A DNA stretch of 64,000 bases from CAVYHJ01 sp963768165 [NCBI: uncultured bacterium] (GCA_963768165.1 CAVYHJ010000002.1:930001-994000); one strand, 5' to 3'; shown: positions 54,470-63,730, counted from the stretch's first letter. The notes: generated by a model not told the origin, from the letters alone. Numbers and translations: made by a program.

Positions 54470-55756
54470 TTAGAGATATTTTTCTATGATTTTCAGGGTA
54501 CGGTCGGTGGCACCGGTATTGGATTTAATGGCATCAGCACAGGCTTGACCGCGGATTTGGGATTCTTCCATACTGATAAGGAGACGTTCAATAACGCTTG
54601 GTAGATCGGCACCGGAAGTGAGTTGAACCGCACCGTTGGCATCCAGTAAAAGGTCGGCGGATTCTTGAAAATTATGCATATACGGACCGAAAACCACAGC
54701 CCGCTCACAAACCGCCGGTTCGAGAATATTGTGCCCACCCACAGGAACCAAACTCCCGCCAACAAATACCGCATTGCCCAAGGTATATAATTTGAATAAT
54801 TCTCCGACTTTATCAATCAGATAAATGTCATAATTATTGTCGGGTGACAAATTCATTTTACTCCGTCTAATACAAGAAAAGCCCTGTTGCTGAATAAGTT
54901 TTTCAACCTCATCGCACCGTTCGGGATGACGGGGGGCGAGAATCAGTTTGGTGTTTGGAAATCGCTTTTTAACATAGTGCAACGCTTCTAAAACAAATTC
55001 TTCTTCTCCCGGATGAGTGGAACCAGCAATAAAAACCGGCTGCTCCGGTGAAGTAATCCCGAATTGCCGCTGGAGTTCGCTTAATTCCTGCGGTGATATT
55101 GCCGGGGGAGACAAATCAAATTTCAAGTTCCCGGTGAGTTCAATTCTAGATGGGTCGGCACCGATAAGTTTCATCCGTTCCGCGTCTTCCTTGGTTTGCA
55201 TCAAGATTTGAGCCAATAAATTGAGAGTGTTTTTTATAAAGAATTTCCAACGCAAATATTTTTTAACAGATTTTTCCGCCAGCCGCCCATTGACTAAAAT
55301 GCAGGGGATATTCCGCTTTTTCGCCGTAAACAGAAAATTAGGCCAGAGTTCTTTTTCCATAATGAGTATCAAGCGGGGAGAAAAGAGTGACAATGCTCTT
55401 TGAACGAGAACAGGGAAATCCAAAGGGAAATAAATGATTCCGTCGAATAATTTTTCGTTTTGTTTGGCGATTTGATTCCCGGTTACCGTGACCGTGGAAA
55501 TCAAAATAGGCAAATCAGGATATTTCTTTTTGAGAGCTTTAACCAGGATAATCGCTGCCAGAGTTTCTCCCACCGAAACCGCATGAATCCAGACGGGCTT
55601 TTTTCCCTGGAATTTACTACAGGTTTCTTTTGGATAAAAAGTAAACCGTTGAATAATATTTTGGCGATATTTCTTGGTGAATAGGACGCGAATAATCCAA
55701 TAGGGCAGAGTCACCAGTGCGGCGAGACATAAAATAAGGTTGTAAATAAATAGCAT
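54470..55756 (-). CDS. kdtA: 3-deoxy-D-manno-octulosonic acid transferase
   Basis: 428 residues, GT30 family. It adds Kdo from CMP-Kdo to lipid A precursor at the inner membrane. Seen: the N-terminal anchor (IYNLILCLAALVTLPYWIIRV), VWIHAVSVGETLAA, EKELWPNFLF, AGSTHPGEEEFVLEALHYVK, APRHPERCDEVEKLI, VFVGGSLVPVGGHNILEPAV. It shows that the organism builds LPS. It lies downstream of the AAC(3)-like gene with a palindrome between them. Confidence 0.97.
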   Translation of the reverse strand: MLFIYNLILCLAALVTLPYWIIRVLFTKKYRQNIIQRFTFYPKETCSKFQGKKPVWIHAVSVGETLAAIILVKALKKKYPDLPILISTVTVTGNQIAKQNEKLFDGIIYFPLDFPVLVQRALSLFSPRLILIMEKELWPNFLFTAKKRNIPCILVNGRLAEKSVKKYLRWKFFIKNTLNLLAQILMQTKEDAERMKLIGADPSRIELTGNLKFDLSPPAISPQELSELQRQFGITSPEQPVFIAGSTHPGEEEFVLEALHYVKKRFPNTKLILAPRHPERCDEVEKLIQQQGFSCIRRSKMNLSPDNNYDIYLIDKVGELFKLYTLGNAVFVGGSLVPVGGHNILEPAVCERAVVFGPYMHNFQESADLLLDANGAVQLTSGADLPSVIERLLISMEESQIRGQACADAIKSNTGATDRTLKIIEKYL

Positions 55757-55767
55757 ACGACCTAAAC

Positions 55768-55795
55768 GTAGAGACGTAGCATGCTACGTCTCTAC
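55768..55795. repeat. 28-bp perfect palindrome, GTAGCATGCTAC core
   Basis: Starts GTAGAGACGTAGCA and ends in its exact complement. It is the same element as at 28414-28439 apart from one mirrored base. The stop codon TAG of the AAC(3)-like gene (minus strand, 55792-55794) lies inside it, so the element's arrival probably set the end of that protein. Confidence 0.9.
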
Positions 55796-56649
55796 ACGGA
55801 TACCATCCGTTTACGCGGTTTAGGTTTAGCAAGATTTTTCTTCCCATATTTCCGCCGACGGGTACAAATCTTACAACTCGAATCATCGCAGAGTAAATAG
55901 AACGGGTCTTCATCCAATTTTTCCAGGATAATATCCACCACATTTTCCGCTTTCATCACCTGAATCGTCGCCAATCCCAGTTGACCATATTGGATGACCC
56001 CGCGAGACCGCAAGGCATGTTCCGCCCTTTTAAATCCCTTGGTACATCCGGGGACTTCCGTTACTTTGACATCCACCACTTCGCCCAGTTCGTCCACCAT
56101 TTTGGCAATTTCTTCCCCGGTAGTGGAATTGGTATAAGAGATATTAAGATAGGGCGATTTTGCCAGTGATTCGCAGGTATGCAATAAGGCGTTGGTCTCA
56201 TGTCCAACACCCAGGAGCGCCACAAACCCGCCGATTTGGGAAAGTTTGTGATAGGGACTTCCCTTGCCAAGAGGCGGACATTTGATATGGTCTTTGGTCA
56301 TTTCTTTGGAAAAAAATCCAATAGCTGACACGGAATGAGTCGGATGGATACTGCGGACTGCGTTGGCCCGAACACGTACGGCTTCAGTAATGGCACCGCA
56401 AACCGAGGGAGAGGTTTTTGGATTGAACGGTGGAAATTTATCCGACCAGATTTTCAAGGAATAGGTAAAGGTTGGAACAATCAATGTTCCGCGGTCATCA
56501 AGAACATCCAGAAAAGCGTCCACGACTGTATCCGCGCCATTAATCACTTCCCCCATCGAAGAAAGAGACGCATGCAATGATAAAACATCCCCGCGCCGAA
56601 CTCCATAATGGACTAGTGCTTCTTTAATTTGCTCTCTAGAAACTCGCAT
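55792..56649 (-). CDS. AAC(3)-like aminoglycoside acetyltransferase family protein
   Basis: 285 residues. Family landmarks: YGVRRGDVLSLHASLSSMGE, GTLIVPTFTYS, SIHPTHSVSAIG, GSPYHKLSQIGGFVALLGVG. It transfers acetyl from acetyl-CoA to an amine; many family members act on metabolites rather than antibiotics, so resistance is not implied. Odd: a C-terminal region with three cysteines (CDDSSCKICTRR) and a basic tail, ended by the palindromic repeat. It starts 4 bp after the nanE stop. Confidence 0.85.
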   Translation of the reverse strand: MRVSREQIKEALVHYGVRRGDVLSLHASLSSMGEVINGADTVVDAFLDVLDDRGTLIVPTFTYSLKIWSDKFPPFNPKTSPSVCGAITEAVRVRANAVRSIHPTHSVSAIGFFSKEMTKDHIKCPPLGKGSPYHKLSQIGGFVALLGVGHETNALLHTCESLAKSPYLNISYTNSTTGEEIAKMVDELGEVVDVKVTEVPGCTKGFKRAEHALRSRGVIQYGQLGLATIQVMKAENVVDIILEKLDEDPFYLLCDDSSCKICTRRRKYGKKNLAKPKPRKRMVSV

Positions 56650-56653
56650 ATTA

Positions 56654-57334
56654 TTATCCTCTCTGAATAGCTTTGATAAAACGTTTCATAATCATAATGG
56701 GACGTGTAATCGCCGAGCCAATAACCACAGCGTATGCCCCACAATCCATGGCCTGTTTGGCTTCTTTCAATGTCCAGATTTTCCCTTCGGCAATCACGGG
56801 AATTTTTACCGTCTTCACCAAATCTTTAATTAACTTAAAATCCGGTTCTTTCCCTTGAGGACTATACTCTGTATAACCGGATAAGGTTGTACTCACAATA
56901 TCCGCTCCTTCAGCTTCACATCGAATTCCTTCTTCCAAGATAGCAATATCCGCCATGACCAGGACCTTATGATTCTTATGTATCTTTTCGACAATTCCTT
57001 TAAATGTTTCTCCATTGGGTCGTTTTCTCGGAGTACCATCCAGGCAAATGATATCCGAACCGGCGTTAATCACCAGCTTGGCAGATTTATAAGTCGGGGT
57101 GATATACACGTTACAACCCGGAAAATCTATTTTATTTATTCCGAGAATTGGCAACTTCACCGCTTTCTTGATGGCGCGAATATCCCGCGGACCATTGGCA
57201 CGTATTCCAACAGCACCCGCTAATTCGGCGCATTGGGCAAAAGTGGACATAAAAGTTGGTCCATAGAACGGTTCTCCCGGTTTTGCCTGACAGGAAACTA
57301 TTAAGCCACCTTTCAACTTATCTACTAAAGACAT
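56654..57334 (-). CDS. nanE: N-acylglucosamine-6-phosphate 2-epimerase (NanE-like)
   Basis: 226 residues. Converts N-acetylmannosamine 6-phosphate to N-acetylglucosamine 6-phosphate in sialic acid use. Seen: GGLIVSCQAKPGEPFYGP, AGAVGIRANGPRDIRAIK, LPILGINKIDF, ADIVSTTLSGYTEYS, IPVIAEGKIWTLKEAKQAMD and VIGSAITRPI. I chose the ATG at 57334; the longer frame runs upstream into a transporter remnant. The AAC(3)-like gene follows at 4 bp. No other nan genes are in the window. Confidence 0.95.
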   Translation of the reverse strand: MSLVDKLKGGLIVSCQAKPGEPFYGPTFMSTFAQCAELAGAVGIRANGPRDIRAIKKAVKLPILGINKIDFPGCNVYITPTYKSAKLVINAGSDIICLDGTPRKRPNGETFKGIVEKIHKNHKVLVMADIAILEEGIRCEAEGADIVSTTLSGYTEYSPQGKEPDFKLIKDLVKTVKIPVIAEGKIWTLKEAKQAMDCGAYAVVIGSAITRPIMIMKRFIKAIQRG

Positions 57335-57760
57335 GAGTCTATAGTTTACTCGATTTCGCCTAAAATAGCAATTAAAATCGTGTATATAATTGATATTATT
57401 ATGGTTATAATATAAATGTAATTTCACTGTTTTTGATGAAAAATGACAATTTTTAATGAACCAATTTCCAGTGAACCAATACGACGGTACTGTCTGAACG
57501 CTAATTTTAATTGCCAGATAGGTAGAACCCCAAAACAATATTTCCGAGAATATTAGCTAACTACATTTTAAATTTCGGAAGCTAATTAATTGACAATTGT
57601 AGTATGGAGAGATATACCTATTATTTGAAAAAAACCTAGTGTATCTAATTGGATTGCTTGACCGGGAATGATAAACTCAATAGAATGTCTCTGTTAATTT
57701 GGTATGAACCTTATCCTAGAAATGACATGTTGAGAAAATACAGAAAGGCGGCCGAAGAAT
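57335..57760. other. Region upstream of nanE with a gene remnant
   Basis: Non-coding apart from the DMT-transporter scrap at 57458-57556 (minus). AT-rich between. The promoters for nanE (minus) and the GYF_2 gene (plus) should lie here; no consensus was clear. Confidence 0.5.
57458..57556 (-). pseudogene. EamA/DMT-family transporter remnant
   Basis: A minus-strand frame preceded by a stop reads LIFSEILFWGSTYLAIKISV then QTVPSYWFTGNWF, which closely matches the first helix of DMT permeases such as YedA (IWGSTYFVIRIGVESWPP). No start codon, and the second helix is lost. It shares the frame of nanE, so a naive gene call would fuse them. Confidence 0.7.
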
Positions 57761-58444
57761 ATGAAAAAAGATGAAACCAATGTATACCCTCGTAAGTTGA
57801 CACAATTGGAACAATATATCATAGATACCTTTCATAAATTATTTAACCCATCCTCCTCCATTTTCATTTACCCTTATATCCCAACCCAGGTACTCTCTAA
57901 AGCGAAAAGTTGTTATCTGGATATCAAACCCGATGAATTGTTAATTGCGATATTCGACAACTCCGAAGGAGCGCCCAATATCCGCAAAGGATACGCGTTT
58001 ACCACCCAACACGTGTACTGGAAAAATGAACTGGAACGTCCCAAAGTCGCGGAATACAGGAGTCTAGGCGGCCAGTTCCGTTTTGGGGAAACCCTGATCC
58101 AGTCCTTAAAAAAATTGGATTTAGGTGATAATCGAAAAATCAATGTGCCCAATTACAAAGAAAACCGGAACTTGTTTATCGAATTTTTAAATAAAGCAAG
58201 CGCTGCTTATAAGGAAGGTGTTCCCGCGGATACCGCCTATACTCCAAAATCGTATTGGTTCCTGACAAAAGATCAGAAACGAATGGGTCCGTATAACTTG
58301 AAGACACTGCAAAAGAATCCCACCTTGATTTCCGAGAAAATCCATTTGGTCTGGAGAGAAGGGTTAACCACCTGGCTACCCGTTTCCCAAGTTCCGGAAT
58401 TCGCAAGTCTGGTGAGTACTCACGAACCGGTAAAAAAGCATTAA
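57761..58444 (+). CDS. GYF_2-domain protein
   Basis: 227 residues. The C-terminal 60 residues match the GYF_2 pattern: YWFLTKDQKRMGPYNLKTLQ and IHLVWREGLTTWLPVSQVPE. The N-half (about 1-150) is unassigned and may be PH-like. GYF_2 domains occur in proteins near membrane or secretion systems. No signal or membrane segment; function unknown. Confidence 0.7.
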   Translation: MKKDETNVYPRKLTQLEQYIIDTFHKLFNPSSSIFIYPYIPTQVLSKAKSCYLDIKPDELLIAIFDNSEGAPNIRKGYAFTTQHVYWKNELERPKVAEYRSLGGQFRFGETLIQSLKKLDLGDNRKINVPNYKENRNLFIEFLNKASAAYKEGVPADTAYTPKSYWFLTKDQKRMGPYNLKTLQKNPTLISEKIHLVWREGLTTWLPVSQVPEFASLVSTHEPVKKH

Positions 58445-58510
58445 TCCTAAAGAATTCCCCATATCCAAGTGGTAAATCTTTTCAACCTGAACCTTGAACT
58501 TGGAACTCCG

Positions 58511-58924
58511 TTATACATCCACAATGACCTGAATCATCCAGTCACCGTTATGTTGGACAGCAAGGTTATGATAGGTGGCGGCTTTGACTTCGGCGCGGAC
58601 TTCGTGTTTGGCGGAGTCAAGAGTATCTCCCTTTAAAACCGCATGAATGGTGTTTGGATTTGGCTGACTTAATTCATAGTTGATAGGAACGAAATGTTCT
58701 GTTTCCAAAAGCAAAATCAATTTATTCAGAAATCGAATCACCAAATCTTCCGAAGTATCCGCTGAAATATCCAGACGTTTCTCCCGTGTGCCGGACATCT
58801 TCGAAATATCACATATTTGAGTAAACATTCCCTGCGCCACTCCCTCCAATGCCTCCAAATAGGTATTTCCATACCCTCGTATTCCAATATCCGCTGTATG
58901 TTCAAAAAAATCAAATGTCGGCAT
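58511..58924 (-). CDS. Archease
   Basis: 137 residues, full length. The family begins FDFFEHTADIGIRGYGNTYL and ends with VRAEVKAATYHNLAV and WMIQVIVDV; the metal ligands of the family (Asp in TADIGIR and the final Asp in VIVDV) are present. Archease promotes RtcB, the tRNA or RNA ligase, through turnover. rtcB is not in the window. I chose the ATG at 58924, since the longer frame crosses a palindromic repeat. Confidence 0.93.
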   Translation of the reverse strand: MPTFDFFEHTADIGIRGYGNTYLEALEGVAQGMFTQICDISKMSGTREKRLDISADTSEDLVIRFLNKLILLLETEHFVPINYELSQPNPNTIHAVLKGDTLDSAKHEVRAEVKAATYHNLAVQHNGDWMIQVIVDV

Positions 58925-58966
58925 ATGTCTTATATCCGTTTCAGAAGCAATTTTAATCCGGGGGAA

Positions 58967-58995
58967 GAGTGGAGGTGAAAATTTCACCTCCACTC
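58967..58995. repeat. 29-bp palindrome upstream of archease
   Basis: GAGTGGAGGTGAAA (58967-58980), a single A, then TTTCACCTCCACTC (58982-58995): perfect arms with a 1-nt centre. It is a different sequence from the GAGACGTA palindromes. It contains GGAGGTGA, a ribosome-site-like string, but lies too far from the archease start. Confidence 0.85.
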
Positions 58996-59102
58996 CTGCA
59001 CCCGTACTGAACCAGACTAGTATACTATATAATTTCTGGTTAATTTGGTAAAATCATTTTGTCGAGTTTCAATATCACTTCACAGGAAAGGAAAATAAGT
59101 TT

Positions 59103-59600
59103 ATGATTAGCAAAAAAATACAACAAGCGATTAATGACCAAATTCAGGCGGAATTATATTCTTCCTATTTATACTTGTCCATGTCCAATTATTGCGCCGC
59201 AAAAAATTTAAAGGGGTTCGCAAGTTGGATGAGATTGCAGTACGCCGAAGAAGTCGAGCATGCATTAAAATTTAACGATTATATTATTGAACGGGGCGGA
59301 GAAATTACCCTGGGAAAAATTGATGCTCCACCAACAGATTTTGGCACCCCGCACTCCTTGTTTGAGCAAGTCTTAAAGCATGAACAAAAGGTCACCGGGT
59401 TAATTTATAAGCTCTATGAATTATCTCTCGCGGAAAAAGATTATCCGACACAATCTCTCCTCAAATGGTATATTGATGAACAAGTGGAAGAAGAAGCCAA
59501 CGCCTCGGAAATTGTCGGGAAATTAGAAATGATCGCCGATAAGTCCAGTGCCATCCTCTATATCGATAAAGAATTGGGAAAACGGGGAAAACAAAAATAG
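59103..59600 (+). CDS. Ferritin
   Basis: 165 residues. Stores iron in a 24-mer cage. Ferroxidase residues of the FtnA type are seen: NDQIQAELYSSYLYLSM (Glu and Tyr), the second helix AEEVEHALKF (Glu, His), and a later Glu/Gln pair in IDEQVEEEANAS. AAAGGAAA precedes the start. Confidence 0.95.
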   Translation: MISKKIQQAINDQIQAELYSSYLYLSMSNYCAAKNLKGFASWMRLQYAEEVEHALKFNDYIIERGGEITLGKIDAPPTDFGTPHSLFEQVLKHEQKVTGLIYKLYELSLAEKDYPTQSLLKWYIDEQVEEEANASEIVGKLEMIADKSSAILYIDKELGKRGKQK

Positions 59601-59631
59601 AAACCCGGCACTAAAGACAAACCCATTAGAG

Positions 59632-59650
59632 GATAACGATAATTATCATA
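59632..59650. promoter_or_regulatory. Fur-box-like palindrome
   Basis: GATAACGATAATTATCATA matches about 15 of 19 positions of the Fur consensus. It follows the ferritin stop by 32 bp and lies about 150 bp before deoC, so it is on the wrong side to control ferritin's own promoter. Chance resemblance in AT-rich DNA is possible. Confidence 0.3.
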
Positions 59651-59798
59651 GAGAGAGTTTTTTTTGCTTTCTTGGGGAGAAGAGTTTAGATCAATATTTC
59701 TGAACTACTTGTCTTATCTTTCCTATCCAAAGAGTATGGTATAATTTTGGCATTAAGGTTTATTTATAACCATACTTCATAATCGGGAGGCTTATATT

Positions 59799-60503
59799 AT
59801 GCCTACAATAGCCAAAATGATTGACCATTCCTTACTTCATCCCACCATGACCGATGAAGAGTTAAAGCAAGGGTGTGAATTGGCAAAGAAATATCATGTT
59901 GCGTCCGTTTGTATCAAACCCTACGGTGTTTCCAGAGCTGTGGAAATATTAAAAGGGACAGATGTAGCTGTCTGTACCGTCATTGGGTTCCCTCATGGGA
60001 ACAGCCGGATAGAGGTGAAAGTCTTTGAAGCAGAATTCACTTGTAAAGACGGTGCCATAGAGTTGGATATGGTAGTGAATATTGGTAAAGTCCTAAGCCG
60101 GGATTGGGAGTATATTGAGAAAGAAATTAAAGCTGTATTGGATGTCGCTCATAAATACCATGCCATTCTCAAAGTCATTTTTGAGAATGATTTTTTACCG
60201 GAAGATGAATATAAAATTAAGTTATGCGATATTTGTAACCAATTAAAGGTGGAATTTGTTAAAACCTCAACCGGATATGGCTTTGTTAAAGGACCTGATG
60301 GGAAATATACGTATCATGGGGCTACAGATCATGATATAAAGCTTATGCGAGAACATTGTATTCCCCAAGTGCAGGTTAAAGCAGCAGGCGGGATACGCAC
60401 CCTCGATGACTTGCTGCGAGTTCAATCCCTGGGGGTAACCAGAATCGGTGCCACTACCACCCAACAAATCCTTGAACAAGCCAATAAACAAGGAATAAAG
60501 TAA
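59799..60503 (+). CDS. deoC: Deoxyribose-phosphate aldolase
   Basis: 234 residues. Cleaves 2-deoxyribose 5-phosphate to glyceraldehyde 3-phosphate and acetaldehyde. Seen: MIDHSLLHPTMTDEELKQGC, AVCTVIGFPHGN, the Schiff-base Lys in VEFVKTSTGYG and the second Lys in QVKAAGGIRTLDD. GGAGG at 59785 is its site. Acetaldehyde-forming enzymes of this family occur in some bacterial microcompartments; the two vertex proteins at 28 kb make that worth testing, although no targeting peptide is obvious and they are 31 kb apart. Confidence 0.96.
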   Translation: MPTIAKMIDHSLLHPTMTDEELKQGCELAKKYHVASVCIKPYGVSRAVEILKGTDVAVCTVIGFPHGNSRIEVKVFEAEFTCKDGAIELDMVVNIGKVLSRDWEYIEKEIKAVLDVAHKYHAILKVIFENDFLPEDEYKIKLCDICNQLKVEFVKTSTGYGFVKGPDGKYTYHGATDHDIKLMREHCIPQVQVKAAGGIRTLDDLLRVQSLGVTRIGATTTQQILEQANKQGIK

Positions 60504-60567
60504 TTTTTTCCATAATATACCTTCCTTTAGTTTGTCCACGTAGGATTATTTGTTAGAATAGTACTTT

Positions 60568-61851
60568 ATGTCAAGAAAAATATCTCATAAATTATTCCAA
60601 GAAGCTCAGAAATATTTGGTGGGTGGGGTGAATAGTCCGGTGCGGGCGTTTCGGGGGGTGGGAGGGGAGCCGATTTTTGCTACTCAAGGGAAAGGTTCCA
60701 AGTTCTGGGATGTGGATGGGAATGAATATATTGATTATGTTCTGTCGTGGGGACCTTTGTTATTCGGTCATGCTCATCCGAAAATTGTTAAAGCGGTCAA
60801 AGAGGCAGCTTCGAAAGGCACAAGTTTTGGGATTCCTACCGAACAAGAAACCACGTTAGCCAAACTTATCCAAAAAGCGTTTCCAAGTATGGAGAAAATC
60901 CGTCTTGTAAGTTCCGGCACGGAGGCGACTATGAGTGCTATTCGTGCGGCGAGGGGATATACGGGTCGTTCCAAGATTATTAAATTTGATGGATGTTATC
61001 ATGGTCATGGGGATGCGTTATTAGTGCAGGCGGGATCGGGAGCGATGACGTTAGGACAACCGGATTCGGCAGGTGTGCCTTATGAATTTACCGAGCATAC
61101 GATTTCTGTGCCTTATAACCATTTGGGAGTTGTGGAGCGAGTTCTTGCCCATTATGACGGGCATATCGCGTGTATTATTATTGAACCGGTGGTGGGGAAT
61201 ATGGGATGTGTCCCGCCGAATGACGGGTATTTGGAAGGATTGAGAAAACTTTGTACGGATAATGGCGTTGTGTTGATATTTGATGAAGTCATGACAGGAT
61301 TCAGGGTGGCATTCGGTGGGGCGCAGGAGCTTTATAAGATTAAACCGGATATGACCACATTGGGGAAGGTGATGGGCGGGGGATTACCCGTGGGTGCTTA
61401 TGGCGGGAAAAAGGAAATCATGGAGAAAGTCGCGCCATTGGGACCCGTTTATCAGGCAGGGACATTGAGTGGGAATCCGGTATCGGTGGCGGCAGGGATT
61501 GCCATGTTGAATTTATGCGCGGAAAAGAAAACTTATAAAATATTGGAACAACGGTCAAAACAATTGGAAGAGGGATTACGGGATGTGGCGAAAAAGGCAG
61601 GGATTGCCATTACTCAGAATCGAGTGGGGGCGATGTTTACAACTTTCTTTTCTTCCAATCCGGTCTCTGATTATACGACTGCCAAAAAGTCTGATACAAA
61701 GAAATATGGGAAATTCTTTCATGCCATGTTAGAGCGGGGGATTTATCTTGCACCTTCTCAATTTGAAGCAGGATTTATGTCTACAGCGCATAGTGATAGG
61801 GATGTGGAGAAGACAATTCAGTCTTCTTACGAATCAATCAAGATGATATAA
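60568..61851 (+). CDS. hemL: Glutamate-1-semialdehyde 2,1-aminomutase
   Basis: 427 residues, a PLP enzyme making 5-aminolevulinate for tetrapyrroles. Seen: PGGVNSPVRAF (as VGGVNSPVRAF), VSSGTEATMSAIRAARGYTG, GCYHGHGDALLVQAGSG, IIEPVVGNMGC, LIFDEVMTGFRV and the PLP Lys in TTLGKVMGGGLPVGA. It follows deoC by 64 bp. Its product supports heme and cobalamin, which fits the radical SAM genes nearby. Confidence 0.98.
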   Translation: MSRKISHKLFQEAQKYLVGGVNSPVRAFRGVGGEPIFATQGKGSKFWDVDGNEYIDYVLSWGPLLFGHAHPKIVKAVKEAASKGTSFGIPTEQETTLAKLIQKAFPSMEKIRLVSSGTEATMSAIRAARGYTGRSKIIKFDGCYHGHGDALLVQAGSGAMTLGQPDSAGVPYEFTEHTISVPYNHLGVVERVLAHYDGHIACIIIEPVVGNMGCVPPNDGYLEGLRKLCTDNGVVLIFDEVMTGFRVAFGGAQELYKIKPDMTTLGKVMGGGLPVGAYGGKKEIMEKVAPLGPVYQAGTLSGNPVSVAAGIAMLNLCAEKKTYKILEQRSKQLEEGLRDVAKKAGIAITQNRVGAMFTTFFSSNPVSDYTTAKKSDTKKYGKFFHAMLERGIYLAPSQFEAGFMSTAHSDRDVEKTIQSSYESIKMI

Positions 61852-61940
61852 TGATAGAACTATATGGATTCCAAAATAGATTATAGTTTGGCAATGTGAC
61901 AAAGGTCAATTAGTCTGATTTACTTCAAGGAGGTATTTAT

Positions 61941-62321
61941 ATGGGATTTAATCCATCTCAGTTATTAAAAAATCTGCAATATGTAGGGGAAGCACCAAGC
62001 AAAAAGCGTACATATTATGTTTATCAAAATGTAAAAGGATACTTTCATTTATCGTCAAATAAAGAGACAACATTTAACATTACACTGGTAGATAGGAAGT
62101 CTGTCGAGTGGATTTATAGTAAGTTTAAAGGTAAACAAGAGATTACAGTTAATGACATTTTACCTAAAGCCAAAAAAGCAAACGCAATTTTGGGGAGATT
62201 AGAAGGTACAGAGGGTAGATTTAGGATTCTTAGCATTTTATATGTATTAGTCGCTGAAGGTAGAGTAAATATCGATGACAGATTTAAAAAATTAGAAGTT
62301 ATTGTTAATTTTAGAAAATAA
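61941..62321 (+). CDS. Hypothetical protein
   Basis: 126 residues. AAGGAGG lies 8 nt before the ATG, so it is a real gene. Basic, alpha/beta, with VNDILPKAKKANAILGRLEG and a C-terminal RILSILYVLVAEGRVNIDD that may be a helix-turn-helix-like region. I do not recognise it. Confidence 0.65.
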   Translation: MGFNPSQLLKNLQYVGEAPSKKRTYYVYQNVKGYFHLSSNKETTFNITLVDRKSVEWIYSKFKGKQEITVNDILPKAKKANAILGRLEGTEGRFRILSILYVLVAEGRVNIDDRFKKLEVIVNFRK

Positions 62322-62383
62322 AATATTTTAAAACAAAGATTTCTTCCCGTTTACAATAATATTTCATCTTAATAAGGGATTGA

Positions 62384-63487
62384 ATGATGACTGGAATGCA
62401 TATTGAAACCTACTCTGATAATAGGAACAAACCGGAAAAGGCTATGAAGATAAACAGAAAAAAGTTGAAAGATAATCCCTATGATATTAGTGCATTCTGC
62501 AATTTAGTTGCTGCACTTGTGAAAAAAGGATTATTAAAAGAAGCACTTTTAGAATGTAAAAAGGCTCTAAGAATTAATAAGAATGATGCAGATATTTACT
62601 ACCATTTAGGGGCAGTATATTTAAATTTGTGTCAATACAAGAATGCTTTTAAATCTTTTCAAAAGGCTATACAATTAAAACCCAAAGAACAAGAATATTA
62701 CAGTTGTTTAGTTGTTTCAGTTTATAAACAAGGGCGTCTTAAAGACGCTCTGAAGTTATGTAAAAAAGCCATTAAAGTTCATCCAAAATATGCACAACTT
62801 TATAGCTTAATGGGAGTAATATTTGTGGATATGAGCATGTATAAAAATGCAAAGGAAGCATATAGTAAGGCTATAAAATATGATTCAAATCTTAGCGATA
62901 CTTATTGTAACTATGGAATATTATATGAAAGGTCTAATCATTTTGAAAAAGCAATAAGTCTTTATAAAAGGGGGATACAATTATCACCAGTAAGTGCAGT
63001 TATCCATTGGCATCTTGCAAACGCCTATTTTAAGAAAGGGTTATTAATTAAAGCTATAAAAGAATATAAAATTGCAATCAAGATAAATCCACATGAACCA
63101 GATGTCCATCATGATCTTGCAGCGGCTTTTTTAAAGAAGAAACTTTATAATCAAGCAATTAAGGAATTTGAAGTCGCATTACAGGTAAAGCCGGATTATG
63201 TTGAAGCTCGATATGGCTTAGGCACAGTATTCTTTAAGAAAGAACAATTCAAAAAAGCAATTAAAGAATTCAAAAAAGTTTTAATGATAGTCCCAAATCA
63301 TATACCCTCACGTTTATGTCTTGCATGGATTTATTCTGAGAAAAAAATGATAAATGAAGCAATAAAAGAATATAAACGCGTATTAAAAATTAATCCGAAA
63401 GAACAAGAAGCAGGAATTAATTTGGGAAAAATTCTTATTGAAAATGGTCATCTTGAAAAAGGGTTAAGAGTTCTTGGTATGATTTAA
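62384..63487 (+). CDS. Tetratricopeptide-repeat protein
   Basis: 367 residues. About nine TPR units of 34 residues, for example ADIYYHLGAVYLNLCQYKNA and EARYGLGTVFFKKEQFKKAI. No signal peptide or catalytic domain, so a cytosolic protein-binding scaffold. AAGGGA precedes the ATG. Partners unknown. Confidence 0.93.
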   Translation: MMTGMHIETYSDNRNKPEKAMKINRKKLKDNPYDISAFCNLVAALVKKGLLKEALLECKKALRINKNDADIYYHLGAVYLNLCQYKNAFKSFQKAIQLKPKEQEYYSCLVVSVYKQGRLKDALKLCKKAIKVHPKYAQLYSLMGVIFVDMSMYKNAKEAYSKAIKYDSNLSDTYCNYGILYERSNHFEKAISLYKRGIQLSPVSAVIHWHLANAYFKKGLLIKAIKEYKIAIKINPHEPDVHHDLAAAFLKKKLYNQAIKEFEVALQVKPDYVEARYGLGTVFFKKEQFKKAIKEFKKVLMIVPNHIPSRLCLAWIYSEKKMINEAIKEYKRVLKINPKEQEAGINLGKILIENGHLEKGLRVLGMI

Positions 63488-63507
63488 TAAGAATAGACGC
63501 TGTTTCC

Positions 63508-63726
63508 TTATTTAGCCAACCGAAGATTTTCGAGTTGAATTTTTGGGTTTTTAGTAGAGAAGCCCAAATGGTAAGAGGCGTCCAGGATTTCAATGCCAAC
63601 GATTTCTTCCTTGGCACCGAAATCAACCGCCATGTCTTCGGTCAAGCGGACGGTGGTGACTTGTTCGGTTCCTTTTTTAAAAGAAATATACATTGCGTCT
63701 ACTTTTGGATCATAGGAAATTTTCAT
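63508..63726 (-). CDS. DUF2283-family protein
   Basis: 72 residues. MKISYDPKVDAMYISFKKGT and VDFGAKEEIVGIEILDAS fit DUF2283. GGAGG lies 8 nt before the ATG at 63726, and it overlaps the end of the upstream DUF4258 gene. Such pairs behave like small toxin-antitoxin or regulatory modules. Confidence 0.9.
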   Translation of the reverse strand: MKISYDPKVDAMYISFKKGTEQVTTVRLTEDMAVDFGAKEEIVGIEILDASYHLGFSTKNPKIQLENLRLAK

Positions 63727-63730
63727 AAAG

